Part shown: positions 10,998 through 22,486 of the stretch, piece after piece
Layout: the number at the start of each line of letters is the position of its first letter
How positions within the stretch are numbered: the first letter of the stretch is position 1
Origin: Isoetes taiwanensis
Taxonomy: Eukaryota; Streptophyta; Lycopodiopsida; Isoetales; Isoetaceae
Length of the DNA: 64,000 bases
Reading direction: 5' to 3'
Assembly: GCA_021234155.1 (NCBI GenBank)
Contig: JAJEKV010000025.1
Span: 10,535,386 to 10,599,385 of the forward strand
Translations under genes and position numbers: made by a program
The notes under the pieces: generated by a model
What the model was told of the DNA's origin: nothing
The model's database searches: none
What the model saw: only the letters and a program-made list of their open reading frames with translations

Positions 10998-12016
10998 CTA
11001 GTTAATTTTTTCAAAAAGCCCTCGCAGGCTTTGGGAAATTCCCTTCAACATATCTAATTTTTCTTTTTCAAGAGCCAAGTTGTCACCTTGAGCTTTCTGA
11101 CTTATGTCAGTCATTCGTTTTAGCGCACGGGCCACCTAGAAGCTGCACCCTTGGGCTTTTTCTTTCTCTTCTCTTTTTCATTGTCCTTCTCATTAGGTGT
11201 GTTCTTCTTCTCCACACTTTCTTTATTCTTAGATGTCTAATTCTTCTCCCCATCTTCTTCCTCAAAAACTTCTCTCATCCTCATTTTCAGCCATAGGTAT
11301 ATTTCCATCTATGGCACTATCATGGGAGTAGCAAACAACATGAGCTCTTTGACTCATGTACTGGTCTATGAGATCATATCACTTACATTTCTCAGACCTT
11401 TCTGCACCAGATATGTTATTTTGTGCCTTATCAGTTTTATAATCACTGTACACGGTTTGCCACTTCTTTCTACATGCTTCACTATCCTTGTCCAATTCTG
11501 GACAAAGGGACACAAGTTGTAAGTACAACTTTTGCCATATGTCAACGCCCTGCTTTCCCGCTTTGGTGAGGAACTCATTGCCATCTCTCCACGAGGATGA
11601 ATTAGACCCACGACCCAATTATCTTTCCAATTTGTGCTTCTACCTCGCTTCACATCTCCAGCAGGTGTTTTACCAGTATCTTTGGTTTTACGTCGGGTTC
11701 TCTTTTTTTGGCTTGGCTCGGGTACATCTTCAGTGGGGTTTAACGATTGAGCATTTTCAGTGTTTTCTAGAATAGGTGGAAAAGAATAAGCAGGAGGTGC
11801 AAGAACGGGTGGAATGGGTGATCTTCTTGCAATTGGCCTTTGTGGAAGTGTAGGAGACCGTATTGGAAAATGAAATAGTGGTGGTGGTAATGTACTAGGT
11901 TGGGATGAAGGTATTTCTTCAGAATAAGAGTCCTCAAGGCGTTGTGTATAAGGAAATGGTGGGTATCCATCTTGAGACATGTAGCCGTATGCATCGTAAC
12001 CATCAAACCCAGCCAT
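10998..12016 (-). pseudogene. Myb/SANT-like (trihelix-type) DNA-binding protein gene, degraded
   Basis: This is a single-exon gene read from ATG at 12016 to TAG at 10998. The N-terminal part is Pro/Ser/Tyr-rich (MAGFDGYDAYGYMSQDGYPP), then a basic patch (KKRTRRKTK). Next comes a trihelix/Myb-SANT domain with tryptophan landmarks: NWKDNWVVGLIH, DIWQKLYLQL, CRKKWQTVYSDYK and YDLIDQYM. The C-terminal end is a helical segment (KRMTDISQKAQGDNLALEKE, LDMLKGISQSLRGLFEKI). Such proteins bind DNA in the nucleus. The same domain is also found as the accessory ORF of PIF/Harbinger transposons, so a transposon origin is possible. As written the frame shifts near 11600 and a TGA stands at 11379-11381 where a Trp codon is expected. 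It is either a pseudogene or carries consensus errors. No introns are seen. Confidence 0.7.
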
Positions 12017-12019
12017 GAT

Positions 12020-12714
12020 TGTATATGGACCTTTGCAATGCCAATAGAAGACAATAAAACCATGAGAAAATTATGAAAAAAAGATTTGTCAACAAAACAA
12101 ACATTTATGAGAACAATTGTCATTTTTGGCAAAAAAAAAAAAGTACTTATAAAAAAATTGAATATCAGATTTTTTTCTGCACCAAAACAGCTTGAAACTA
12201 GGAATTTGATTTGCCTTTCTTGATCAATTTTCTGGCATGTGTATATGCTTAAGATTGCTTCTATGAATCCAAATCAGAATTGCATGCCCAAACAAGCAAA
12301 ATTTGATACAAACAACAAAGTATTTGGAGACCCAAATCGGCTGGTCCAAGCATACTCAAATTTCATAAAATTTCAGATCCAAATGTGCAAATCTTTGGCT
12401 CACGCTTATCAATTCGAAAGTACAGACACAAAATCTCTGACCCACATTCAATTTAAAAATCAATTCTTTAACCCAATTGCATCCTGATTCAAGAATTCAG
12501 TTTGAAAGAAATGGGTCTTTCCAATGGCACGATATAATGGAAAGTCAGGTTGAGTACTTGGAAGGAAGTTCTGTATCTTTTAAATAATCAGGTTCATTAC
12601 TTGTAAGGAAGTTAATCAGGTTAACATGGCCATTAGGGTAGCATGCTGCAATAGTGACAGCTTACAATGCAGTTTTTTTTTTAGTTCTTAAGTCTTAAAG
12701 CGACTAACACGTTA
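12020..12714. other. Upstream DNA of the Myb/SANT gene, nothing else recognised
   Basis: This is AT-rich sequence. An 82-residue open frame at 12239-12487 is low in complexity and matches nothing. It is the likely promoter side of the minus-strand Myb/SANT gene, but no element is distinct. Confidence 0.3.
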
Positions 12715-13018
12715 TAATTTTTGTGTCACATTCTTCCTTTTCTTTCTAGAGATTTGTAGCCTTTGATGTAGGTGATTTTAACTTTTTAGCTTGCCAGATT
12801 GCATAAGGCATGTTTTTTGTGTCACATCTTTCTTTTAATATTTGGTTATTGTGTTTGGTGATGGGGCCTAGTCCCCAGGTTTTAGATGGGTTGTTGCCCT
12901 TGCATGTGCCGTCCCATAACCCGTTGGGTTCCCGTGGACGTAAAAATTCTTATCTTATCTTCTCTTATCTTTTCATTCTAGGGATTTGTGGCTTATGATG
13001 CAAGTTGTTTGGTGATTT
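12715..13018. repeat. About 100-bp tandem duplication split by a LINE fragment
   Basis: TTTTTGTGTCACAT...TTTCTAGAGATTTGTAGCC...GATG...GGTGATTT at 12716-12780 recurs as TTTTTGTGTCACATCTTTC at 12813-12831 plus TTCATTCTAGGGATTTGTGG and following bases at 12973-13018. The break in the second copy is exactly the LINE 3' fragment 12832-12972. The first copy therefore shows the uninterrupted state. Confidence 0.65.
12832..12972 (+). mobile_element. Short 5'-truncated LINE insertion (about 141 bp)
   Basis: This closely matches 10007-10144, including the block GTCCCATAACCCGTTGGG, the GTGGACGTAAAAATTC end and a TCTTA-type tail. It has only the 3' end, as expected for early stop of target-primed reverse transcription. 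It sits inside the second copy of the small duplication at 12715-13018. Confidence 0.75.
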
Positions 13019-13643
13019 ATTTTAGGAGGATGGATTGTGGAGGATTCATGCGTAGAGCTCTTATAGATATTTAATCGTAGGTACAGATAAGCTTTTGATC
13101 ATGGTTTGGGTGCATGCTTTTGAATTTTTGGTGCAAATTTCTTTCTTTTCTCTCTCTTTTTTTTTTTTTTTTTTTTTTTAGAAACATGTGGACTGGTCAT
13201 ATGGGTAACTATTACATACCTCTAGGAACATATCCTCTAAAGCATAATTAAACAGGACCTTTAATGGTAAGGAGTAACATATTATGGTTGTTGGACTTAA
13301 AAAATATGTGATATAAGGAGTAGTTTAACGATATCTTAGGGTTAAGTTACACTATAACATTTTTTATTTTCTACCCTAAAGGCATTTGTGAAGCATAAGC
13401 TTTCACGCCAGATATTTGATCCAAGGACCGGATGACCAGCCGAATACCATTAAGGGCGTCCACATTCCCAATGATCTCAGGTATGAATTCTTGGCGGGGG
13501 TTTTTGATTGCCACATGCATGAGCTTTACCATTCATAGATTTTATGCTGCATAAGATTGCCTCGAGACCATAGAAGTTATGAAGAGCTGACAGATATTTT
13601 GGACCTTCACACTTGTTTTCGTATTGCCCTAATAGCTACACAA

Positions 13644-13966
13644 ATGGACTCAGACTCAGACCCTGATAACTTTATCTCTTCCCTCAGATCTTGGGCCTTA
13701 ACATAGAATGCATTGAAAAGGAAATTCAGTGGTGCAAAGATAGTCTGGACTGCAGCCTTAGTAGTAACCTGATGGCTAAGGATAATGATTCTCATGGACA
13801 GAAACGTAGTAAGGATGAATCGATTGATGCTTTTAGCAAGAAAAAACCCTCTGGAGATACCGTCCATAACAAGATCCAGCATGGTTCAGGACCTGGGGCT
13901 AATATCATTTCTGTTCCGGAAACACAAGATAATGAGGGCTTTTTATCAGAACAAGACAACGATCAG
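13644..13966 (+). pseudogene. PLE copy 1, N-terminal exon
   Basis: The exon starts with ATG followed by an acidic run (MDSDSDPDN) and continues with RLNIECIEKEIQWCKDSLDC, a Lys/Ser-rich hydrophilic stretch and an end at NEGFLSEQDNDQ. GT follows at 13967. The matching acceptor is at 18469 (TGTAACAG), after which the frame resumes as DYTELSDDEGFKMVLPLWN without a phase change. Copy 2 has the same exon from 22950. Its function is unknown: it is hydrophilic and may be a nucleic-acid-binding N-terminus. Confidence 0.65.
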
Positions 13967-15268
13967 GTATAATTGCTTAAAATCTGTGTATATTGTTCAC
14001 TTCAGAATAAATGACATGAAACTCCGGTTTCTCCATTTATACGAGTGATCTGCTGTGTTCAAAATAGGCTCTGCCCATAAACATATTCTTATTTGGTCTG
14101 TTTCTTACCTTTGAGGCTTGTTATTTACTCTAAGATCTGGGTGTTAAGACCCTAAGCTATATATTTTGTATGTATTTCTCCTTCTATTTTAAGCTAGGAC
14201 TAATGAATGGTAATGGGCTACAAGGGGTGAAATGTGATAAACTGAGAGTAATCACATGTACCTTTTGGCCCTTCAATCATTACCAGTTTCCTGCTAATGT
14301 TTTGATGGTTGGCTGCAGGTACGAATTACTCTCCTTCCCTTGTCGCTCTATTGCTTTGTTGGTGTTTGGCTGGTAGAAGGATTTCAAACTGGAGTTACTG
14401 GACTTTACCAAAAGGACGAACAGAAAATGTGTTATGACAAAAAAAGAGGGAGCATACATCTTGCTTTACCATCATTTCTATAAGTTACTTTAGTCTTCTC
14501 TATTTCTGCTATAATATATGCAATATGAAGACTGCCTAAACAGGGTTAATCTTAAGAAATAGTGGCCTGATTTTGAGTAACCAGGCATATTTTGTATCCA
14601 CGGGTTCAGCACCGTGTTTTGCATAAACTCTTCCTTTACTACAGTCATATAACGTATTTAACACAGGGGATCCATCATATCAATGAATAGACATGTGTTG
14701 ATAACTCAGGTTTTTATAGTATGTCATTGGGTAAATACTGTGCTAAGATTAAGTTCACATTGTATTTCATATTCTGAATAAAATTCTGTTCTACATATAG
14801 CAGTACGAAAAATGATTATAGATGTACATATTTACTTATTCGACCAATCTAAATGCTGCCCATGTTATACAGAAACCTGGATGTATTTGTATGGCAATAT
14901 ACAATGAGAAAGATCTTGATGTAACATCTTAAAGCTCATATAGCTAATATAACAGGTTTATATTATAATAGTTATGAAGGATTATGAATGTCATAGAAAG
15001 TTAGATCTAATTAAAAACCTGGTATTACATATGTGGGATGGGTCCACACAAGACATGCATGTCATTAGTATTCAGGCTAATATCTGTGTAGTATATAAGA
15101 AAACCTTAAGGCTGCATGCTGCACAAATTGTCTATCTTTCTTTAGTGACTTTAAAGAATAAATGCTGCATATTTGATAATTGAACATGCATCTTGAATTA
15201 TTAAGAGTTTCCTTGGACTTGTCCATTAGAATGAAGATATACCAAAGTGTATTTTAGAAGTCTTATGG

Positions 15269-18066
15269 CTACTGGTTCCACAAATTATCTTTCCAGTGTG
15301 GTGGATTATCTGCTGGTTGAGGAACGGGGTCTGCACCTGGTTACTCATTTTTCCATCGGGGACGGACACTTTCGGGGCGAGGGAAGTAGACTCGACCAGC
15401 CCTGTTCATGCATCTCGATTGGGAAGCTCCCCGTGCACCCTCTTTTGCCTCAACTTGCCGGGTGCCCAGTGCGCTGGACTACGACCGTCACGGGGACCTA
15501 TGCTTGTTGCTTGAGGCATGATCGGCGGGGCTGGCGCAACTCCCCACACTTCAAGAACAATGCGCTCCGGTGACTCACCCCCGGCTGCAGAAGATGCTTT
15601 GGGAGAGGCGCTCACGGCAAGCCTCGGAACACCACCACCTTCCCCTTAGCGGATGGTTTGATGATGAGTGTCGGAGCTCAAGCACACTCCCGGCAAGTCG
15701 CGATCCCATCTCTAAGCCCGCGGCCGTCGACCAATACGTTTCTTTTTCAAGAACAAGAAGGCCGGATACCTCGCATGAGCATCACCGTATGATGTTTGGT
15801 CTCACGGACCCGGCACCCCGGGACATTGCGAGAAGGGTCTTGAGCAAGCTGCCGCGACCCACGGGGAACATCACCTCGGGCAATGGGGTGCAGTGCGCTT
15901 GCAATTTGTATGACCTTCGGGGGCGGGCACGATCCCTCCGCAGATAGGCATGGCTCGGTTATCATAGAGGGGATGTCATCATGGGCCCTCTACGCCTAGC
16001 TAATGGGAAGGCGGTGATTTAGATGGCATGCGGTGAGCTTCACGAAATGGGGGTTTGGGCCTCCTTTGGTGCTGTTCTCACGGCATTGTTCAATAAAGCA
16101 TTGCGAGAAGGCTTCCCTACGCAATGGACCACTAGTAGAGTAGTGCCCATATACAAAGCAGGGGACCCTCAATGTCCGGCCAACTACCGTACTATTATGG
16201 TCAGCTCTCTCTTTGCAAAAGCTGTTGGGGGCAACCTTGAGCAGCGGTGACAATATGGGCAGAGGAAACGGAGGTGCGAGCTCTTACACAGGCAGGTTTT
16301 CGGCCCAGACATTCCACCATTGATCATATCTTCACTCTGCGCACATTGATTGAAGATAGCAGGAATCGCCGGCAGAACTGTCTTTGTTGTTTCGCGTGGA
16401 TTTTGCAAAGGCATTCGACGCGATTGCCCCTTAATAAGCTATGGGATTGATTCGGCGGGTGGGGGACCGGACTTGCGAGAATCGCGATTATATAGGTCGC
16501 ATCACGAGGCATGCTTTCGGGCCGTATCATCATCAGCAGCACGGCCGGTGACCCGAGTAGCATTAGGTGCGTCGGGGTTGCCCCTCTCCCCACACTCTTT
16601 GGCACGTACATTGATCGGTTGGAAGATTGGCTCTACGAGCATGGAGGTGCAGGAGGCGCACATATCATGCATCACACAATCCGGCAACTCATATATCCGG
16701 CGATGTCAACCTCATGGCTTATACTCCGGAGGACATGCAGCGTCACTGGATGCTCTTGACACTTTTGCCAATTCAGCGGCATGCGAGTTAACTTGGCCAA
16801 AACTAAGGTCTTTGCTAGTTGCATCATCCCGTCGACCAAGGCTTCCCACATTCACTTACCGGGGCAAGAGGTAGAGGTGGCTCGACCTACAAGTACTTGG
16901 GGATTGAGTTCTCAACTACCACCCATTGGGATCTGACTATCGGGGTTGGGTCAGCTGCGGGTTGGAAAGCACTATATGCCATGCGAGAACAAGCGACCAC
17001 AAAGGCGAGTTGTATGCACAGGGTCACTGATCACATCTGTTTGGGCCTTGGTTGAGCGGCCCTTTTGTATGGGGCAGAAGTTTGGGGTCGGTGATATCCC
17101 TCAACACACGGAATGACCTCGGCGGTCACGAGAAGGCCTTCTTGCACGGGCCCGGGGTGAAGTCCCCCAGTTCCGTTATCAGATCCTACTCGAGGAGGCG
17201 GGCTTTCTACCCCTTCAGCGGGCTGCATTGGAACGCCATATCGTTTACTTCCAAAAGGTGGTCGCTATGGTTGATACACGATTGCCCCGCCTTGCTTTGG
17301 CCCCGGCAATGGGTCTAGCGCTACGAAATCTGGCTGGAAAGACAAAGCAGGGCTCGATGGTTCTCGCATTTGGGGTGTGCGAGGCAAACAGATGTGTCGA
17401 GGTCGGGACAAAGAAAGATCATGAGGCACTTAAACTATACCTTGATGCTACTTTCCTTCGCAAGCTGTGGGATGCAGAGGCTCTGACACATGTTAAGCTG
17501 GCACACTATCAGCAGCAAGTCAATCCTAGGCTCACAAGAGGCCCCCACCAGTACTTGTACACCCAGCTACCCATGAAGAAACGCAGGCTTATAGCTTCCA
17601 TTTCAAGACGGGGACACATCGCCTCCGCATTGAAGCAGGCGTTGGGCTCGTGGAAGCGGGGAGCAAAGGCTTTGCCAGTGTTGCCACCAGGGCGCGATTG
17701 AGGATGAATGTCATGCCCTCCAGACCTGCCCAGCATTTGCCCATATCCGAGAGCGATATGTTCGATTACTAGTGCCTGGCCAGCCGTTGCATCAGTTATT
17801 GGCTACGGCGTCAGTGGGTTTGTTGGGATCATACCTCCAGGAGGTTATGGATGCACGGACTCGTTTGTGTCCTACGGGACGGTATTGAACTGTCCTATGC
17901 AATTGTATAGTGTGCCAGCAGGCTTATTATTGCTAAGGTTTTTCCCTCGAAAACCCTTCGGGGCGGGGGTTTTTTAATCCTGTCAGTAATATGCTTGCTG
18001 CTCTCTTTTTTTGTTTGGGTCCCATAGGCCAATTGGTCTCCGTGGACGCTAAAAACCTATTCTATT
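15269..18066 (+). mobile_element. LINE (5'-truncated) nested in the PLE intron
   Basis: This is a non-LTR retrotransposon with remnants of a reverse transcriptase: VVPIYKAGDPQCPANYRTIM, AGFRPRHSTIDHIFTLRTLI, later YKYLGIEFSTTTHWDL. A C-terminal region follows with a Cys/His motif (GAIEDECHALQTCPAF near 17700). The 3' UTR folds into a hairpin (17916-18001) and ends at GTCCCATAGG...CGTGGACGCTAAAAA with a TATTC-type tail. The reading frame is broken many times. The second PLE copy shows the empty site: TTATGGC is followed there by CTTTCC and then TTCTACAATG, so the insertion carries no target-site duplication and appears to have lost about six bases. The LINE clade is not certain. Confidence 0.8.
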
Positions 18067-18469
18067 CTTCTACAATGATTTTAAAGAATAAATACTGTGT
18101 AATTGGTAATTAGATATACATCTTGAGTGGTCAAGAGTTTCTTCGGGCTTGTATAGAACTTGGAAGATATACTATGGTTTGTTTGAAAGAATTTTCGTAA
18201 GAAACTAAGGAATTAGAGTACCATCGAAGACTGCCTAGGCTTTGTATGGGTTGATCATGCTGAATAAGGATTGACTTATTCAGACGTTAATTCTAGCTAG
18301 GCTTTTGTCTAAAGCTAGGATTTGCCGGGTTTTTTTCCTGATACTTGAGCTCACTGGTTTTACTGGTGATGCTCTTTTCCTTCAGTAAACAGGGGATTCT
18401 AGGCTATATTAATGTGAATTTCTGGAACTAACCATTACTAATCTGATATTCTAAATGTTCATGTAACAG

Positions 18470-19414
18470 GATTACACAGAACTTTCAGATGATGAAGGGT
18501 TTAAAATGGTTCTGCCCTTATGGAACAAAGAACTCAGTGCTCTTGGATATGCCGATGGTAACATGGAATGCCCATGCAACGCCGTACAAACCCTGATATG
18601 TTGCATTAAAGATAAAAGGGTACACGAACACATACAAGTTCGAGAAAGCCTGAGGGGTCCTGGTGAATTCTCATGCATCTCACACATGGGTTTCAGTGAA
18701 TGGTTGAAACAGGTCCCTGTCATTAACAGAAACAGTGACACCTTGGAGAACATTGTCAACTGTATTGACAACATGTATGAAGCCCTACCAGACCTCATAT
18801 ACAAATGGACTCAAGAGGAAGATAAAAGCAATAAGCAGTTTATTGCTGGCCTGACAGCACTGGAAAAAGCCAATGAAATTAAAAAATTAACATTTGAAGA
18901 GAGTCTAAATGTTGACGTGGAGGAAGAAGAAGACCCATTTGGAGAAAACCTGCTCTCAGAAAAGGACAAAGAAACTCTTAAAAGCAGGACCACAGGAGGT
19001 AATAAGATTGATAAAGATGATTTTAGCTTTAATCGGCTAAATCCACGGAGTTCCCTATCATACCACAAAGGATAGTGGAAAGCTATTGGTGTTATACAAT
19101 CAAGGCATTTGGAGATCCAAGAATTTTGGAGCATTGGCACCCATTACGGAAGAAGCATGGATTACCCTTGGAAATATTACTCTGCTCAATTAGCTGCTTT
19201 GCTAGAATTGCCGCCTACAAGATGGAAAAACTTGTCAAACAAGAGAGTCAAATTTCGGATAGACCACGAGGTTTTTGACAAGACATGTGATAAAACAAAG
19301 TTTATATACATTAATCAGAAAGGGCACATGGCATACCCAAGCAAGACAAGAGGAGACTTTTATCTAAAAGCGAACGGAGAACTTTACGCCCATATTTCAA
19401 ATGCATCTGCTTGA
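18470..19414 (+). pseudogene. PLE copy 1, region upstream of RT
   Basis: From the splice acceptor, 18470-19075 encodes an acidic protein segment with a Cys cluster (MECPCNAVQTLICC), an IxHMGFSEWLKQVP stretch and an acidic patch (EEEEDPFGENLL). It continues in neighbouring frames with PWKYYSAQLAALLELPPTRW and KTRGDFYLKANGELYAHI up to 19414. This is the poorly conserved N-terminal domain of PLE proteins. I do not recognise a GIY-YIG nuclease in it, which argues against the permuted Naiad/Chlamys arrangement. Confidence 0.55.
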
Positions 19415-20292
19415 GCCTACTAGGGGTAATGTCAATACCAAAAATGTAAGGATAACATGACTGGCTTGATCAGGCCATCTGGTATATGTTTAATAATCTT
19501 GATGAAATTTACCCGGATATGACTGTTGCTGGCCAAATGGTTGCATTCAGGACCTGCATCAAAACTACTCTGAAATCCAGTGTCATGGCCTTTCTTTCCT
19601 ATTTAGTAGTGAGGGCGTATGCTTATAGATATGGCACTCCAATTGGCAATGAGACCCCAGGATTTTTAAACGAAAGCGAGGCCTAAGTGCATGTTAGTTG
19701 ACATATGTGAGAAGAGTATTAAACCCCAGTCTTTCCTTAAGTCAAATGAAGGTTACGCGGCACTAGTAGTGGAAGAGTCAATAAATATGGAAAAGCGACC
19801 CCTAAGAATCATTACCACCCACGGCGAAAGATGATCAGTGGACCACCTAGGATCACCATGGCACCTATAAAAGCTATTACTTGTGGCTCAGATAGTGAAA
19901 CTGTGGAAGGGTTAAATACTCCTACCAATCTGGGACACTCTGTTACTAAGGGCAGCAAACCAGGGATGGACAACTACAAGGACGGGACAGTACAAAAACT
20001 TACGTACCACAAGTAAAACGGGTAAGTTAAATTCATTTCATTTATGAATGCATACAAGGAATTAGGTTTGAAATGCTTGTGTACATGATTACATGTTACG
20101 CCTTAAATGTTGTACATATGATGGAAACATAACAATGTTATGAAAATAAAGGAGCTATCCATAAATATGCCACTTGGCCCATTACTACCTTCTATCCTAC
20201 CAGAATGTAGCGAGGTTCTTTTGATATTAAGTATGTGTTTCAAATAACTTGGTTTAGTAATTTTTTCAGATTATTAAGAAGATGGTGAGGGA

Positions 20293-22348
20293 TTGTCAGG
20301 CAGATTGCACATAGCTACATGTGCCGATAAAAACAAAAAGAAAATCATACATTGTACTTTTTTCTCCAAGATATTAGATAAAATATGTATCCCACAGATT
20401 TTTGATGAAGTTATGACCGAGATCTTCCATGGCAATGGGGAACTCATGATGGCAGACATCATGTTTTCATGGAGATATGTGGAGACACTTAGGGACTTAT
20501 GCTACAAACCTTATCTGACATTTGCCCAAAATGATGAAACTGCATGCCCATGTAAGTGCCCACACCTTCAAACGTTCATTGACCCGGTAGTTGGTCATAT
20601 CCGTACCACTAATGTCAATATTGTGAAGAATAAAGGACTTAGAAATCTATTTCGAAAGGGTCTAAATAATATCCCCACGAGAAAGTTGGTATGGAAGGAG
20701 CTAAAAATAGAGATACAAAACATGGGTGATATCTTCTTGAATTACACGATTTCGGTTTCCACTTCTCACCGATAATGATAAAGAAAGGGCTAAAGAGAGG
20801 ATATGTTACAGAATTAAGGAAGAAATAGATTTGGCCATAAAATCAGACAGTGATAGACTCTTCCCTTTGAGTGACCCTAGCATTATCCAAAATTTAGAAT
20901 GGTTAAGGAAGAATACGTACATCTCGAGGGTGTAGATAAGGCCACAAATAATGCACCTTCATTTGTCCATTACATATTAGGAACAAAGCAATAGAAAGGT
21001 TCAGCAGCAAGGATTTCATATCTACTAATACCACTATTGAGAATGTGGCCTCAAATATCAAGGCAGACATTATAGATATCCTGGGACAAATTGGTATTGA
21101 GCACGAGAAACTACCATACCTACTTGGGGTTTATAAAGCCCATAAGAAGAATTCTGAGGATGGATAACTAATGCCCATGGTACTATTTACACGAGATTGC
21201 TGATATTATTTCTAGTTCTCAATGACATATGAGAGGCATGGCACGATATTTCTAAAATGCTATGTGCCAAGGTTAGTACTTTATTCCTTACAGTGTCAAT
21301 TCCAAGCTGGATGGTTAATTCTATTTATGGCGTTATCATAAACCTTCCTAACAAGATCCATGAAGTGTATGTAGCGAGACATAACTAAATGTTATGAAAC
21401 AATCCCTTTGCTTGGAGATAAGGGCATTTGCAAGATCATCACCACAGTAATAGATTTTGCATGGAAATGGAACAAAAGCAAGCACCATAAAAAGACTAAA
21501 GATAACAAATATGTTGCCAAGTGGTTTAAATATATTCCCACTAGTGAATCTTTGGACTAGAATGGGCTGTCGGACTTTTATTAATGCTAATTGTTGGTAC
21601 ATTAACCAACTATTTCATCCATATGGGTAATGAATCTTGGAGGCAGTCGGTGGTATCCCCATGGGATTCTCATGCGATCCATCTTTGGTGTAACCTCTTT
21701 CTAGCTTGGTTTGAAATGAGTTTCATTAAGGAACTTGCAAAGCAGGGCAGGTATAAAGAAATGGAAACATTCAAACATGTTTCTGGATATATGGATGATT
21801 TACTAATTTGTAAACTGCCCTATCATGAAACTTCTGGATAAGGCTACAATGGGCGCCAATAAAGGTATATGGATCTATGACCTACAAACAATTATAGAAA
21901 TTAAAGAAAAAGCAGGGGATGTTATATGGGGATGACGGTAAATATACATTTGGTCGAAAGCTAACTTTCTTAACATGTGCATTGAGATTATTGGGAGAGC
22001 TAATGGGTCATATTGGACTTATAAATATGATAAGAGAGCGTTACGCCATTTAATGCTTTGAAGTACATTCATGCGAGTAGTTGTCGGCCATACCATCAAG
22101 CTCGTAATGTTATCCTATCACAGATCTTACCTTTCATGTATGTTAACTCTTGTCCAATAAAAGCTGGTTCAGATATTGCTAATCTGATACGACAGTTTAT
22201 AGATAATGGTTTTGACCGCCAAGGCCTGAAAAGCAGAGTGATCAAATATATCCATTGCAGCAACTTCCCTGGTATCAAGTATGACATTGAAGTATTGAAG
22301 CAAGAGATTATCCACAATATTAAGGGTAATACTTTTAAATTTTATTAG
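20293..22348 (+). pseudogene. PLE copy 1, reverse transcriptase region
   Basis: The segment 20293-20775 has the PLE hallmark before the fingers: CPCKCPHL, DPVVGHIRTTNVNIVKNKG and FRKGLNNIPTRK. Downstream frames give RVDKATNNAPSFV (fingers), LPYLLGVYKAHK, then at 21584-21841 WCNLFLAWFEMSFIKEL and KHVSGYMDDLLICK, where YMDDL is RT motif 5 with the catalytic aspartates. The C-terminal thumb-like part ends at a stop near 22348 (HNIKGNTFKFY). Only about 180 codons follow YMDDL, too few for a thumb plus a GIY-YIG domain. The region is broken several times. Confidence 0.75.
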
Positions 22349-22486
22349 GTTCCGAGTGGCTAGGCAGGTGCTAAAGGGAGTGGTCTGACCTCAACTGTAA
22401 TGGTAGGGGTCAGCCCTCCCTATAATTACAGAATTGTACAGAGGTCTTAACATTTCCTTCGGGAGGTGGTAGGGTTTTTTTTCTTT

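Larger units (their letters stand above)
13180..22486 (+). mobile_element. Penelope-like retroelement, copy 1 (with intron and nested LINE)
   Basis: PLEs are non-LTR-type retroelements whose reverse transcriptase is related to telomerase. This copy begins right after a T tract (13157-13179) and ends where the same start sequence recurs at 22487. Order: 5' leader, N-terminal exon (13644-13966), a 4.5-kb intron carrying a LINE (15269-18066), then the main coding part from 18470 to about 22348 and a short 3' UTR. Typical PLE signatures are the segment DPVVGHIRTTNVNIVKNKGL with KGLNNIP, an LPYLLGVYKAHK-like segment, WCNLFLAWFE and the catalytic YMDDL. No GIY-YIG endonuclease follows the RT, so it may be of the endonuclease-lacking kind. 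The coding part is broken in roughly eight places as written. Confidence 0.8.

Noticed and set aside
12239-12487. 82-residue open frame upstream of the Myb/SANT gene
   Set aside because: It has low-complexity Asn/Gln/Lys composition and no homology I can name. It is probably chance in AT-rich DNA.
18470-19075. GIY-YIG endonuclease at the N-terminus of the PLE
   Set aside because: I looked for the GIY...YIG pair and its Arg/Glu residues and did not find them. The Cys cluster alone is not enough.
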